Below the pieces are notes generated by a model. The model saw only the letters and a list, made by a program, of their open reading frames with translations. It was not told the DNA's origin and ran no database searches. The position numbers were made by a program, and so were the translations under genes. A stretch of DNA of 51,383 nt. Source: Deltaproteobacteria bacterium (lineage in GTDB: Bacteria; Myxococcota_A; Polyangia; Polyangiales; Polyangiaceae). Of the stretch, positions 36,910 to 44,915 are shown one piece after another. Location of the stretch: NCBI GenBank assembly GCA_016209145.1, contig JACQWT010000122.1, positions 1-51,383 on the forward strand. The letters run 5' to 3'. Numbering within the stretch: the first letter of the stretch is position 1; each line of letters starts with the position of its first letter.

Positions 36910-37875
36910 TCAGTACGCAATCCCCGAGTACGGGCACTTCTTCTTGATTGCTTCCACGTCGCACGGGTTCGGCGGCTCGCAGTCGAACCACTGGGGGCAG
37001 CTCAGATCCTGCTCGCAGCCGCAGCCGCAGGCGTTCTCGAAGCTCGTGGTGTTCTCCGGGCAACCGTAGTCGATGAGCTTGCACTCGTCGGGATCGGTGC
37101 TGACGTACTTGCGCCACCACTCCTTGTCGGGATCGCAGGGGCACGCCTTGTCGGTGCAGACGACGCCCTTGACCGTGCAGGTGCAGTCGTTACAGCCGTC
37201 GACCGACGGGAAGGTCTCGCCCTGCTGGTAGGAGTTGCCCAGGTACACGCACTCGCCCGCGCACGGCATCTGCGTGCACAGCACTTCGCCGGTGCCGTCC
37301 TGGGCGCAAGAGCAGGTATTGCAGCCGTCGCCGGCCGGGAAGCTCTCGCCGGGCGCGTAGAGCTGGCCCTGGTACTCGCAGCCGGACGGGCAGGCCATGG
37401 CCGTGCACTCCAGCGACCCGTAGTCCATACAGCTGCAGGTGTTGCAGCCGTCGCCGGCGGGGAAGGTCTCGCCGGGGAGGTAGTGCTGGCCCTGGTCCCA
37501 GCAGCCCTCGCAGGCCATGGCGGTGCAGGCCACCATGCCGTCCTCGCCGCAGCCGCAGTTGTTGCAGCCGTCGCCGGCCGGGAAGCTCTCGCCGGGAGCA
37601 TAGAACTGGCCCTGGTACTCGCAGCCGGGGTCGCAGGCCACGGCGGGGCAGGCCACGGAGCCGTCATCCATGCAGGTGCAGCTAGTATTGCAGGGACCGC
37701 CGGCCGGGAGCTGGTCGCCGGGCTCATAGGTCTTGCCGCCGTACTCGCAGCGGACGGCCGACTCCACCAAGGGGTCGCAGCCCGCGGCCGGCAAGGCCGC
37801 GAACGCGGCAAGGCTGGCGCAAGCGGCTCCCGCCGCGAAACCGAGCGCGCTTCGGTCGTGTCGTCGGACGAGCAT
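36910..37875 (-). CDS. Secreted protein with VWC/pacifastin-like Cys repeats
   Basis: 321 residues. The signal (about 10-32, ending AAFAALPAAGC) probably yields a lipoprotein. Five repeats follow on the plan C-x-Y-x-G-x2-Y-x-PG-E-x-FPAGDGCN-x-C-x-C-x3-G-x3-CT-x3-C, for example CEYQGQLYAPGESFPAGDGC then NTCSCAQDG. The CN-C-C...G..CT...C part matches the pacifastin protease-inhibitor pattern and is also close to VWC domains. The tail (about 245-321) has other Cys pairs, ending KKCPYSGIAY. AGGAGG lies 7 bp before the ATG. An inhibitor or adhesion role is inferred only from the fold. Confidence 0.8.
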   Translation of the reverse strand: MLVRRHDRSALGFAAGAACASLAAFAALPAAGCDPLVESAVRCEYGGKTYEPGDQLPAGGPCNTSCTCMDDGSVACPAVACDPGCEYQGQFYAPGESFPAGDGCNNCGCGEDGMVACTAMACEGCWDQGQHYLPGETFPAGDGCNTCSCMDYGSLECTAMACPSGCEYQGQLYAPGESFPAGDGCNTCSCAQDGTGEVLCTQMPCAGECVYLGNSYQQGETFPSVDGCNDCTCTVKGVVCTDKACPCDPDKEWWRKYVSTDPDECKLIDYGCPENTTSFENACGCGCEQDLSCPQWFDCEPPNPCDVEAIKKKCPYSGIAY

Positions 37876-38126
37876 ATGCGGGCCTCCTGTGTCGTGCTTG
37901 GTGTGCCAGGGTGTGTCAGGATCGGCGTCCGGTGTCCGGGGATCCGCCGGATCTCCGCGGCCTGCCGGTGCTGCTCTGTTCCACCTTGGAAGATCCGTGC
38001 CAGCTAGAAGTAGTAGCTCAGCTTGTACGCAGCGCATGTATCAGGACCGCCGCCCAGACCATCGCCGCTGTCCGCATGACATGGATTCTAGCGCCGCAGC
38101 GGCAGGGCAGGGCTACGCTTTGTCCG

Positions 38127-39881
38127 ATGCTCCGCTTGCTGCCTGCTCTTGCCGCCGCCTTGGCTCTCTGCTTGCCCGCCCCCGCCGCGCATGCTGCCCC
38201 GGGAGCGGGCACCCTGGACGATCCGGTCGTCGTCGACGCGTTTCCGTACGCCGTCGCCGGCACGACGCTCGGGGCGCCTTCCGACCAGATCGACTCGTAC
38301 TCGTGCGCCCCCGGTCTCGACGAGTCCGGCCCGGAGCGGATTTTCCGCTTCAGCCTTCCGGCCCAGGCCCGCGTCACGGCCTGGGTCGAGGGCGACAGCG
38401 ACAAGGTGGACATCGACGTGCACCTGCTCGCCGACGCGGCGCGCGACGGCAAGAAGGCGAAGAGCTGCGCGGCGCGCGACAACGTCATCGCCGAGGCCGA
38501 GATGGCCGCCGGCGAGCACTACGTCGTGGTCGACTCCTACGACGGCGAGGCGCAGGCGGGCCCTTTCGTGTTGCACCTGGAGGCCATCGGCGACGCCTGG
38601 ATCGAGCGGGTCGTGGCGCAAGGAGTCGTGTGGCGTGCGCGGCGCTTCGCGGATCTCTATGGCGCGCAAGTCGTCCATGAGCTCGTGGTCGATACGCTCC
38701 AGCCCGACGTGGAGATCCGCGCCGTGGACGCCAAGGGCTGCCAGACGGTGGGCGCGATGGGCGCCGCAGTGGGGGCGGTGGCGGGCATCAACGGGGGCTA
38801 CTTCACCAGCGGCTGCGAGCCGGTTTCGCTGTTGAAGTCCGGCGGCAAGCTGCTCGCCACGAACGCCGTGAGCCGCGGTGCCTTCGGCCTCACGAGCGAC
38901 ATGGCGCCGCTCGTCGAGCTCGTCGCCGCGGGCAAGGACTGGCCGGCCGCGTACGAGACTCACGGCGGGGGCCCGCTCTTGGTCGTGGGCTCCGCACCCA
39001 AGGCGGGCAAGGACGCCTGGGCCGCCGAGGGCTTCTCCTCGGGCGGCTTCATCGGCAAGAACCCGCGCTCATTCGCGGGCTACGACGCGCAGGGGCGATC
39101 GCACCTGTGCACCGTGGACGGCCGGCGTGACAATGCCGCCGGCATGTCCCTCGACGAGCTCGCCGCCTTTGCCGCGAGCGCCGAGATCGGCCTGGCCGAA
39201 GGCGTGAACCTCGACGGCGGCGGCTCGACCACGATGTGGATTCTGGGCGCCACGCCGAGCGGGGTGGTGAGCTACCCTTCCGACGCGCCGCAGGAGGATC
39301 AGAAGCACCCTGGCTCGCGGCCGTGCAGTGGCGGCCTCTTCGTCCTCGCACCCGAGTACAACCACCCGCCGCGCTTCCAGACCGAGCCGCCCACCGAGGC
39401 CGAGGCGGGGAAGAGCTACCTGTACGACGCCGACGCCATCGATCTGGACGTCAACGACATCGTGACCTTCGCGCTGCTCGTCGGGCCCGAAGGCATGAGC
39501 GTGGACGCGCCGAGCGGGCTCGTCCAGTACGCGGCGAGCGCCGCGTCGCCGCCCAGCGCGGCCGTGACGCTTCGCGCCAGCGACGACCGGGGCGCCTACG
39601 CGGACCAGAGCTTCACCCTCGCGATCCAAGGCGGCATGGGGGCCGCCGGCCAGGGCGGGACGGCCGGTGGCGACGGCGGGGGCGGCGCTGCGGCCACGGG
39701 CGGCGCGGCCGGCGAAGGCGGGGCGGCCGCGGCCGAGGTCCCGCCGGACGCGCAAGGTGCCGCGCCGGAGGGCTGCGGCTGCCGCACCGGCGGCGCGCCG
39801 GGCCCAGGCTTGCCGGGACGCGCCGGGCTCGCGCTGGCGGTGCTGCTCGCGCTGCTCGGCCGGCGGGGCCGTCCGGGCTAG
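38127..39881 (+). CDS. Secreted phosphodiester glycosidase with MYXO-CTERM tail
   Basis: 584 residues. A signal peptide (LLPALAAALALCLPAPAAHA) is followed by a beta-sandwich region (about 27-165, DQIDSYSCAPG ... YVVVDSYDGEA). A phosphodiester glycosidase (NAGPA-type) domain comes next, with VAGINGGYFTSGC and LAEGVNLDGGGSTTMWI, then an Ig/cadherin-like domain (PPRFQTEPPTEAEAGKSYLY ... VTLRASDDRGAYADQSF). A Gly/Ala linker and a MYXO-CTERM sorting tail (GCGCR, hydrophobic LALAVLLALLG, RRGRPG) finish the chain. It should be exported and surface-anchored after tail cleavage, acting on glycan phosphodiesters. I chose the ATG at 38127 because the signal follows directly. Confidence 0.9.
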   Translation: MLRLLPALAAALALCLPAPAAHAAPGAGTLDDPVVVDAFPYAVAGTTLGAPSDQIDSYSCAPGLDESGPERIFRFSLPAQARVTAWVEGDSDKVDIDVHLLADAARDGKKAKSCAARDNVIAEAEMAAGEHYVVVDSYDGEAQAGPFVLHLEAIGDAWIERVVAQGVVWRARRFADLYGAQVVHELVVDTLQPDVEIRAVDAKGCQTVGAMGAAVGAVAGINGGYFTSGCEPVSLLKSGGKLLATNAVSRGAFGLTSDMAPLVELVAAGKDWPAAYETHGGGPLLVVGSAPKAGKDAWAAEGFSSGGFIGKNPRSFAGYDAQGRSHLCTVDGRRDNAAGMSLDELAAFAASAEIGLAEGVNLDGGGSTTMWILGATPSGVVSYPSDAPQEDQKHPGSRPCSGGLFVLAPEYNHPPRFQTEPPTEAEAGKSYLYDADAIDLDVNDIVTFALLVGPEGMSVDAPSGLVQYAASAASPPSAAVTLRASDDRGAYADQSFTLAIQGGMGAAGQGGTAGGDGGGGAAATGGAAGEGGAAAAEVPPDAQGAAPEGCGCRTGGAPGPGLPGRAGLALAVLLALLGRRGRPG

Positions 39882-39943
39882 TGTTCGTGCGCGGCCGCGG
39901 CGAGGGCACGGCCGCGATCGGGGAGGCGTCGCGCGTTGCCCTT

Positions 39944-39997
39944 TTGTCATTGCTGGAAGGACAATTTGAGGGTAGATTGTCACTGACCCAATGACAA
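39944..39997 (+). promoter_or_regulatory. AT-rich promoter with TTGTCA repeats before the AAA ATPase
   Basis: TTGCTG (39950-39955), 17 bp, TAGATT (39973-39978) form a likely -35/-10 pair. TTGTCATTG at 39944-39952 and an inverted pair TTGTCA (39977-39982) / TGACAA (39992-39997) surround it, the last overlapping the start codon at 39991. This looks like an operator for a repressor. The stretch is far more AT-rich than its surroundings. Confidence 0.5.
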
Positions 39998-41310
39998 TTT
40001 CCCACGACCTCCTGCGCCTGAAGCTGGCGGAGTCGCTGGCGGCTGAGCCTCCCGCCCTGACGCGGCGCGACGTCTGCGTGCCTGGCATCCCGCGCAAGGC
40101 GTTCGCGGTCATCGGCGTGCGCCGCGGCGGCAAGACCTCGTTCATGTGGCAGTGCCGCGCCGACCGGCTGGCCGCGGGGCGAGCGCGCGAGGCGCAGCTT
40201 CTCGTCTCGCTCGAGGACGACCGGCTGGCGGGGCTATCCGTGGCCGACCTGCGCTGGTTGATCGAGGAGCACGCGCGCCAGTTCCCGGGCCTGCGCGAGG
40301 CGGGCGGCACGACGCTGTACCTGGACGAGGTGCAGACCGTGCCCGGATGGGAGGGGCTCGTCCGCCGTTTGATCGACGCCGGCGGCGTCGAGCTGTTCGT
40401 CTCGGGATCCTCGGCCAAGCTCCTCTCGCGCGAAGTGGCGACCAGCCTGCGTGGCCGTGCGATGGAGGTGCTGGTGCACCCCTTCAGCTTCCGCGAGGCG
40501 CTCCGGCACGCCAGCGCCGAACCGGCGGGATCCTTGGCCCGTCTCCGCACCGGACAGAGCGCGGCGCTGGATCAGCGGCTCCGGCGCTACCTCGTCGAGG
40601 GGGGCTTCCCGGAGGCGCAGGGCGCGACGCCCCGCGACCGTGCGGCTCTGCTTGGCGGCTACGTGGACGTCGTGGTGCTGCGCGACGTGATCGAGCGCCA
40701 CCGGGTGAGCAATCCGTTGGCGCTGCGGTGGATGGAGCGGCAGCTTCTTGCGAATCCAGGCGGACGCTTCTCCGTGAAGAAGCACTACGACACCCTGCGC
40801 TGCGAAGGGGCGTCGGTGGGCAAGGACACCTTGCATGCCTACCTTTCCCATCTGGAGGATGCGTTCCTCGTGCGCACCGTCGCCATGCACAGCGCGTCGG
40901 AGCGGCAACGGATGGTGAATCCCCGCAAGGCCTACCCCATAGATCCGGGGCTGATCGCGCTTTTCGAGCGCACGGGAAGGACCCATCACGGCACAGCGCT
41001 CGAGACCGCGGCCCTGCTCGAGCTACAGCGCCGGGGCTGGGAGGTTTCATACGTGCGCACCGCGGAGGGTTTCGAGGTCGATTTCCTCGCGCACCGAGCC
41101 GGCGATGCGCCCCTTCTCGTCCAGGTGTGCCTCGAAACTGAGGGCGACCAGACCTGGGCGCGCGAGCTGCGGGCCCTGCAAGCCGCAGCGGCGGCGCACC
41201 CCGAGGCACGGCCGTTTCTCGTGACGCTCGACGCCGTTCCACCGAGGCGTCCCCTGCCGCGGGGCCTGATCTGGGCGCCGGCGGCCCGTTGGCTGCTGGA
41301 GGAGATGTGA
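39991..41310 (+). CDS. AAA ATPase with DUF4143 domain
   Basis: 439 residues. N-terminal ATPase (AAA_14 type): Walker A as GVRRGGKTSF, Walker B as TLYLDEVQTV, sensor-like LFVSGSSAKLLSRE. The C-terminal DUF4143-type domain holds a restriction-nuclease-like core (TALETAALLELQRRGWEVSY ... GFEVDFLAHR). The family is widespread, often on mobile islands, and of uncertain role. The ATG at 39991 sits inside a TGACAA half-site, so the protein or a co-encoded factor may control its own expression. Toxin-antitoxin pair 2 follows on the same strand, 57 bp downstream, with its own promoter. Confidence 0.87.
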   Translation: MTISHDLLRLKLAESLAAEPPALTRRDVCVPGIPRKAFAVIGVRRGGKTSFMWQCRADRLAAGRAREAQLLVSLEDDRLAGLSVADLRWLIEEHARQFPGLREAGGTTLYLDEVQTVPGWEGLVRRLIDAGGVELFVSGSSAKLLSREVATSLRGRAMEVLVHPFSFREALRHASAEPAGSLARLRTGQSAALDQRLRRYLVEGGFPEAQGATPRDRAALLGGYVDVVVLRDVIERHRVSNPLALRWMERQLLANPGGRFSVKKHYDTLRCEGASVGKDTLHAYLSHLEDAFLVRTVAMHSASERQRMVNPRKAYPIDPGLIALFERTGRTHHGTALETAALLELQRRGWEVSYVRTAEGFEVDFLAHRAGDAPLLVQVCLETEGDQTWARELRALQAAAAAHPEARPFLVTLDAVPPRRPLPRGLIWAPAARWLLEEM

Positions 41311-41332
41311 CGGTGTTGGCGCTCCAACATGA

Positions 41333-41368
41333 TTGTTTCAACAGTTGTTATGTGGGATAATACCCACA
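41333..41368 (+). promoter_or_regulatory. Promoter/operator of toxin-antitoxin pair 2, leaderless layout
   Basis: TTGTTT (41333-41338), 17 bp, GATAAT (41356-41361) form a good -35/-10 pair. The -10 lies in the palindrome TGTGGG-ATAATA-CCCACA (41351-41368). Its right arm ends on the A of the antitoxin ATG at 41368, which is also where transcription should begin. The antitoxin is thus probably translated from a leaderless mRNA and can block its own promoter by binding the palindrome. Confidence 0.65.
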
Positions 41369-41610
41369 TGAGCAACCAGGCCATCCAGGTTTCCATCGAC
41401 CCCACGCTGCTCTCCGAGATCGATCGGCACTGCCAGGGTCGCCGGCGCGGCCGTTCCGCCTTCATCCGCCAGGCCGTGCGGACCTGTCTCGATCTGGAGC
41501 GGAGCCGGCAGATCGACGGTGCCTATCGGCGCGGCTACGGCGGCCGGGCGGACGAGATCTGGAACGAGATGGCGCCGCTTCTCGAGGGACAGCGATGGCC
41601 CGCCGAGTAG
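41368..41610 (+). CDS. Ribbon-helix-helix antitoxin 2
   Basis: 80 residues. MSNQAIQVSIDPTLLSEIDRHCQ is the RHH strand and helix A; RRRGRSAFIRQAVRTCLDLER is helix B with the conserved Gly-Arg-Ser turn. The acidic/aromatic tail (ADEIWNEMAPLLEGQRWPAE) should wrap the toxin. The upstream GTG at 41329 was rejected because it precedes the predicted -10 box. The toxin gene overlaps its last 16 bp. It is expected to neutralise MazF-like toxin 2 and repress the promoter described above. Confidence 0.85.
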   Translation: MSNQAIQVSIDPTLLSEIDRHCQGRRRGRSAFIRQAVRTCLDLERSRQIDGAYRRGYGGRADEIWNEMAPLLEGQRWPAE

Positions 41611-41921
41611 AACGCGGCGACCTGTGGCTCTGCCGCTTCGCCCCGCCGGACAAGCGCCGGCCCGTGCTCGTGCTCTCCCGCCAGGCTGCGCTCGATCACC
41701 TGCGCACGGCGGTTGTCGCCCCCATCAGCACAACGGCGCACGGTGTGCCAAGCGAGGTGCCCGTGGGGCCCGAGCAGGGGCTCAAGGCCGAGTCCGTGGT
41801 CAACCTGGACCACTTGCTCACCGTGCCGCAAACCGAGCTGCGGCACTGGCTGGGGCGGCTCGACGAGCGCCGGATGGCGGCCGTGTGCGAGGCGCTGGCC
41901 ATCGCCATGGGCTGTCGCTGA
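41595..41921 (+). CDS. MazF/PemK-like endoribonuclease toxin 2
   Basis: 108 residues, family start RRVERGDLWLCRFAPPDKRRPVLVLSRQ, then VVAPISTTAHGVPSEVPVGPEQGLKAESVVNLDHLLTVPQTEL, with the Arg, Ser/Thr and GL..ES features of MazF mRNA interferases. The length is normal and no motif is missing. It overlaps the antitoxin by 16 bp. A MITE copy begins one base after the TGA stop (41919-41921), so its transcripts run into that hairpin-rich element. Confidence 0.9.
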   Translation: MARRVERGDLWLCRFAPPDKRRPVLVLSRQAALDHLRTAVVAPISTTAHGVPSEVPVGPEQGLKAESVVNLDHLLTVPQTELRHWLGRLDERRMAAVCEALAIAMGCR

Positions 41922-41922
41922 C

Positions 41923-42087
41923 GTATGCGTTCACGCATTGCGGCGCCAGCAACGACGGCTCGCCGAGTCGGCCGCGATCGCGGGGCAGGGGTGACGCGCC
42001 CGAAGGGCGCGTCGGGACCCCAACCCCGTCCCGAAGGGACGGACTTACGTCCTCGGCCCGGGTCCTCACGTACAGGAGTACGCTGCG
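41923..42087 (+). mobile_element. IS66-like MITE, copy 3 (right end lost)
   Basis: It begins with GTATGCGTTCACGCATT one base after the toxin 2 stop, and keeps the full centre: hairpins GACGCGCCCGAAGGGCGCGTC and CCGTCCCGAAGGGACGG, the GGACTTACGTCCTCGGCCCGG segment and TACAGGAGTACGCTGCG. Similarity ends at 42087, against the thiolase stop codon. Same orientation as copy 2. Confidence 0.85.
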
Positions 42088-43338
42088 CTACCCCGCCCGG
42101 CGCACTACGCAGCTCACCACGGTCTTGTCGTTGCCGCCCATGCTCACCATGAGACCGTAGGGCCGAGCGGCGTCGAGCTCGACCTGCCAATCGCCGCCGG
42201 CGCCCGTGAGCTGGTGGAGCAGCTCCACGGCCATGCGCACGCCCGAGGCGCCGGTGGGGTGGCCCCAGCCGATGAGCCCGCCGCCGGCGTTCATGGGCGT
42301 GCGTCCGTCGCGGCGGGTGTGGCCGGCGAGCACGTAGTCGGCGCCCTGCCCGTGGCCGGCGAGCCCGAGCGCCTCGCACGCCAGGATGCCGGTCACGGTG
42401 AAGCAGTCGTGCACCTCGAAAAGGCCCACGTCCTTGATGCCTATGCGGGCCATGCCGAGCGCCTGCTCCACCGCCCGGTGCGTGGTGTCGAGCACCGTCA
42501 GATCCGCCGGCGGGGCGGTCAGATCCGCCACCGCGTGCCCCAGGCCCACGAGCTCGACGGCCTGCGCCTTGCTCTTGCCCGTACGCTCCAGGCCCTGCGC
42601 GGAGGTCACGAGCACGGCTGCGGCGCCGTCCGAGACCTTCGAGCAGTCCAGAGCGTTGATGTGCTCGCAGAAAGCGCGCGGGTTGGGCTTGGCGGCCTGG
42701 TGGGTGGCGAAGAGATCCTCGGTCGTGTTGTGGAACTCCTGCGCCTTGGGGTTGAGCCGGGCGCTCCGCACGGCCTGCTCGTACCAGCGGCCCATGGCCG
42801 CCCAGGTCTTGTCCGCGCCAAAGCGTTGCTTGTAGGCGCCGGCCCGGTCCGAGAACTTGGCCGGAAAGAAGTAGGCGTGGCCGTTCTTGCGCTCGCCCGC
42901 GTAGTGGCCGGCTCCGGCCAGGATGTCGGCGCCGTAGATGGCCTTGACCGTGTTCTGCACCTCGACGCCGATGGCCAGCACCACCTCGGCCGACTCCGCC
43001 AGCACGCTCTTGACCGCGCTCACGAGCGCAAGCCCGCCGGTGCCGCAGGCCCCCTCGACGCGCAGCGAAGGCTTGTAGACGTACGAGCCGTCGACCAAGG
43101 CCAGCATGGCGCCCAGGTGTCCCTGGCCGTTGAACCGGGCAGCCATGAAGTTGCCCACCACGCCCTCGTCGACGACGGCGGGACTCGACGCCTGACCGAC
43201 CGCACCCTTGCCTGCCTCGCTGATGTAGTGCTCCAGGCCGGGCCGGGGCTTCTTGGGGTTGAACTCCTTGCGCCCGGTGCCGAGCGAGACGGTGTAGTCG
43301 CCGCAGACTAGATACACGGGCCTTCGCAGAGCTTTCAT
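42088..43338 (-). CDS. Thiolase-family acetyl-CoA acetyltransferase (SCP2-type)
   Basis: 416 residues. The nucleophilic Cys lies in VEGACGTGGLAL; the C-terminal half has EVHDCFTVTGIL and GGGLIGWGHPTGASGVRM, the His and Gly-rich loop of thiolase-like enzymes of the SCP-2 group. It should catalyse thiolytic cleavage of 3-ketoacyl-CoA or the reverse condensation in the cytosol. It is the second gene of an operon, 25 bp after the 3-hydroxyacyl-CoA dehydrogenase, matching consecutive steps of beta-oxidation. The stop abuts MITE copy 3, and the last residues (VVSCVVRRAG) may be native. Confidence 0.9.
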   Translation of the reverse strand: MKALRRPVYLVCGDYTVSLGTGRKEFNPKKPRPGLEHYISEAGKGAVGQASSPAVVDEGVVGNFMAARFNGQGHLGAMLALVDGSYVYKPSLRVEGACGTGGLALVSAVKSVLAESAEVVLAIGVEVQNTVKAIYGADILAGAGHYAGERKNGHAYFFPAKFSDRAGAYKQRFGADKTWAAMGRWYEQAVRSARLNPKAQEFHNTTEDLFATHQAAKPNPRAFCEHINALDCSKVSDGAAAVLVTSAQGLERTGKSKAQAVELVGLGHAVADLTAPPADLTVLDTTHRAVEQALGMARIGIKDVGLFEVHDCFTVTGILACEALGLAGHGQGADYVLAGHTRRDGRTPMNAGGGLIGWGHPTGASGVRMAVELLHQLTGAGGDWQVELDAARPYGLMVSMGGNDKTVVSCVVRRAG

Positions 43339-43363
43339 CGTGGTGTCTCCTCGCGGTCAGATC

Positions 43364-44704
43364 TCACCGGCAGTAGTCGTTGATGGGGCCGTAGAGGTGG
43401 AAGAAGCCCGAGGTGAGCACGCCGTTGACGTCCTCGGCCTTGGCCGCCACGCCGCGCTCGACCAGCCCCAGGCCGATCTCGCGCGAGCGGCGCACGTAGG
43501 AGCGCGCAAGCTCGGCACCGGGGCCGCCTCCGGCCGCCAGGAGCTCGAAGTGACGCCGGAGCGCGGCCTCGCGATCGGGCACGCCGACGAGGGCCTTCCA
43601 CGGCCGGAAGCCGGCGGGCAGCGGCCCGAGTTGCCGGTCGGCCTCGCCCGTCCAGCCCTGGGGATCGAGCGCCACGTACTCGCGCTTGTCGAGATCGTAG
43701 ACCGCGCTCGGCTTGCCGCGCTCGTAGCGCAGGAAGCCCGGCTTCTGGCTTCCGTCGGGGTTCTGCCCGCCGAGCACGCCGCGCCGGACGAGCTCGTCGA
43801 TCACCGGGTGGCCCAGCCCCTCCTTGAGGTGCTGCTCCATCACGTCCTGGATGAGCTTGAAGACATCGATCCCGACGTAGTCGACGAGCTGGAAGATCCC
43901 CATCGGCCGGAGCAGCCAATCTTGGCTCACGCGGTTTACCATGTGCAGGGCCTTGGGCCAGCCGTGCTCGGCCGCCAGGCGCTCGGACGAGCGCAGGCCG
44001 TGCAGGCCGTCGCGGATGAAATGCCCGTTGCCGATGAACCCGGCCACGTCGCGCGAGGGGATGACGGTCTTGCGCAGCCGCTTGCACATCTCGGCCGCGG
44101 CCGCGGCCACCTCTTCCCGCGTGCTCTCGGCGCGGATGATCTCCACGAGCTTCTGCACCGCGGGCGGGTTGTAGAAGTGCACGCCGAGCAGTCTGCCGCC
44201 CAGACCCGCTTCGCGGTCGAGCAGGCCGATGGGCACGGACGAGGTGTTGGTGAAGAAGCACGCGTCCGCGGGGCACAGCTCCTTCGTCTGTCGCAGCACG
44301 CTCACCTTGACCGGGATCTTCTCCACGATCGCCTCGAAGACCAAGAGTGAGCCGCGCGCGGCGCCGAGCTCGGTCGAAGGCCAGAGCATGGACTGCACGC
44401 GCTCGGTGAACTCTGCGATCATGTCGCGGTTGTCGACCAGATCGGCGCGCTCCGCGTACAGGCCGCGCAGCTCCACCGCCGCCTTCTCGGCGGCCTTCAG
44501 GGCCTGGTCGTGGATGTACTGCTGCAAGCCCCGCAGGCCCTTGGCGTCGAGATCGATGGCATTGAGCCGAAAGACCTTGTCGCGGTGCTGCGGCAGGAGG
44601 GAGAGCCGGGCCATCTCCTGCGCCACCAACAGCGCGATGCCGCTGCCCATCTTGCCCGCGGCCCCCAGCACGGACACACTGGTCAAGCTGCTGTCGAGAT
44701 CCAT
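43364..44704 (-). CDS. 3-hydroxyacyl-CoA dehydrogenase
   Basis: 446 residues. The N-terminal NAD-binding fold has VSVLGAAGKMGSGIALLVAQ, then FEAIVEKIPVKVSVLRQ, TNTSSVPIG and LLGVHFYNPPAVQKLVEII, the substrate/catalytic His region. The C-terminal domain includes VAGFIGNGHFIRDGL and MGIFQLVDYVGIDVFKLI. No hydratase domain is fused. It oxidises L-3-hydroxyacyl-CoA with NAD in beta-oxidation. AGGAGG is 7 bp before the ATG at 44704, which decides the start over a longer frame. Thiolase follows 25 bp downstream. Confidence 0.92.
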   Translation of the reverse strand: MDLDSSLTSVSVLGAAGKMGSGIALLVAQEMARLSLLPQHRDKVFRLNAIDLDAKGLRGLQQYIHDQALKAAEKAAVELRGLYAERADLVDNRDMIAEFTERVQSMLWPSTELGAARGSLLVFEAIVEKIPVKVSVLRQTKELCPADACFFTNTSSVPIGLLDREAGLGGRLLGVHFYNPPAVQKLVEIIRAESTREEVAAAAAEMCKRLRKTVIPSRDVAGFIGNGHFIRDGLHGLRSSERLAAEHGWPKALHMVNRVSQDWLLRPMGIFQLVDYVGIDVFKLIQDVMEQHLKEGLGHPVIDELVRRGVLGGQNPDGSQKPGFLRYERGKPSAVYDLDKREYVALDPQGWTGEADRQLGPLPAGFRPWKALVGVPDREAALRRHFELLAAGGGPGAELARSYVRRSREIGLGLVERGVAAKAEDVNGVLTSGFFHLYGPINDYCR

Positions 44705-44747
44705 CCGCCAACCTCCTCGGTAGGTGGCCGACAGGCTTGGCGAGCGC

Positions 44748-44897
44748 AGGCCGGCTGTCAATCGTGGTTGCCGCTACAACGCGTGCTACATGGCTCTGCC
44801 CCAGAACAGCAAGTGCAAGACGGCGCTGTTCGCGGACTGCACCGCGAGCCCAACGTGCGGCGAGCTCGTGTCCGCCGTGGAGAAGTGCCCCAAGTAG
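44748..44897 (+). pseudogene. C-terminal fragment of a Cys-rich secreted protein
   Basis: A plus-strand frame without a start ends in TAG at 44895-44897 and reads NRGCRYNACYMALPQNSKCK then TALFADCTASPTCGELVSAV and EKCPK. The even Cys spacing is like that of secreted polyangial proteins. The N-terminal part is missing; the preceding bases are the promoter region of the beta-oxidation operon. This looks like a leftover gene tail between two operons. Confidence 0.5.
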
Positions 44898-44915
44898 TGG
44901 CGCCGCCCCCCGCGG

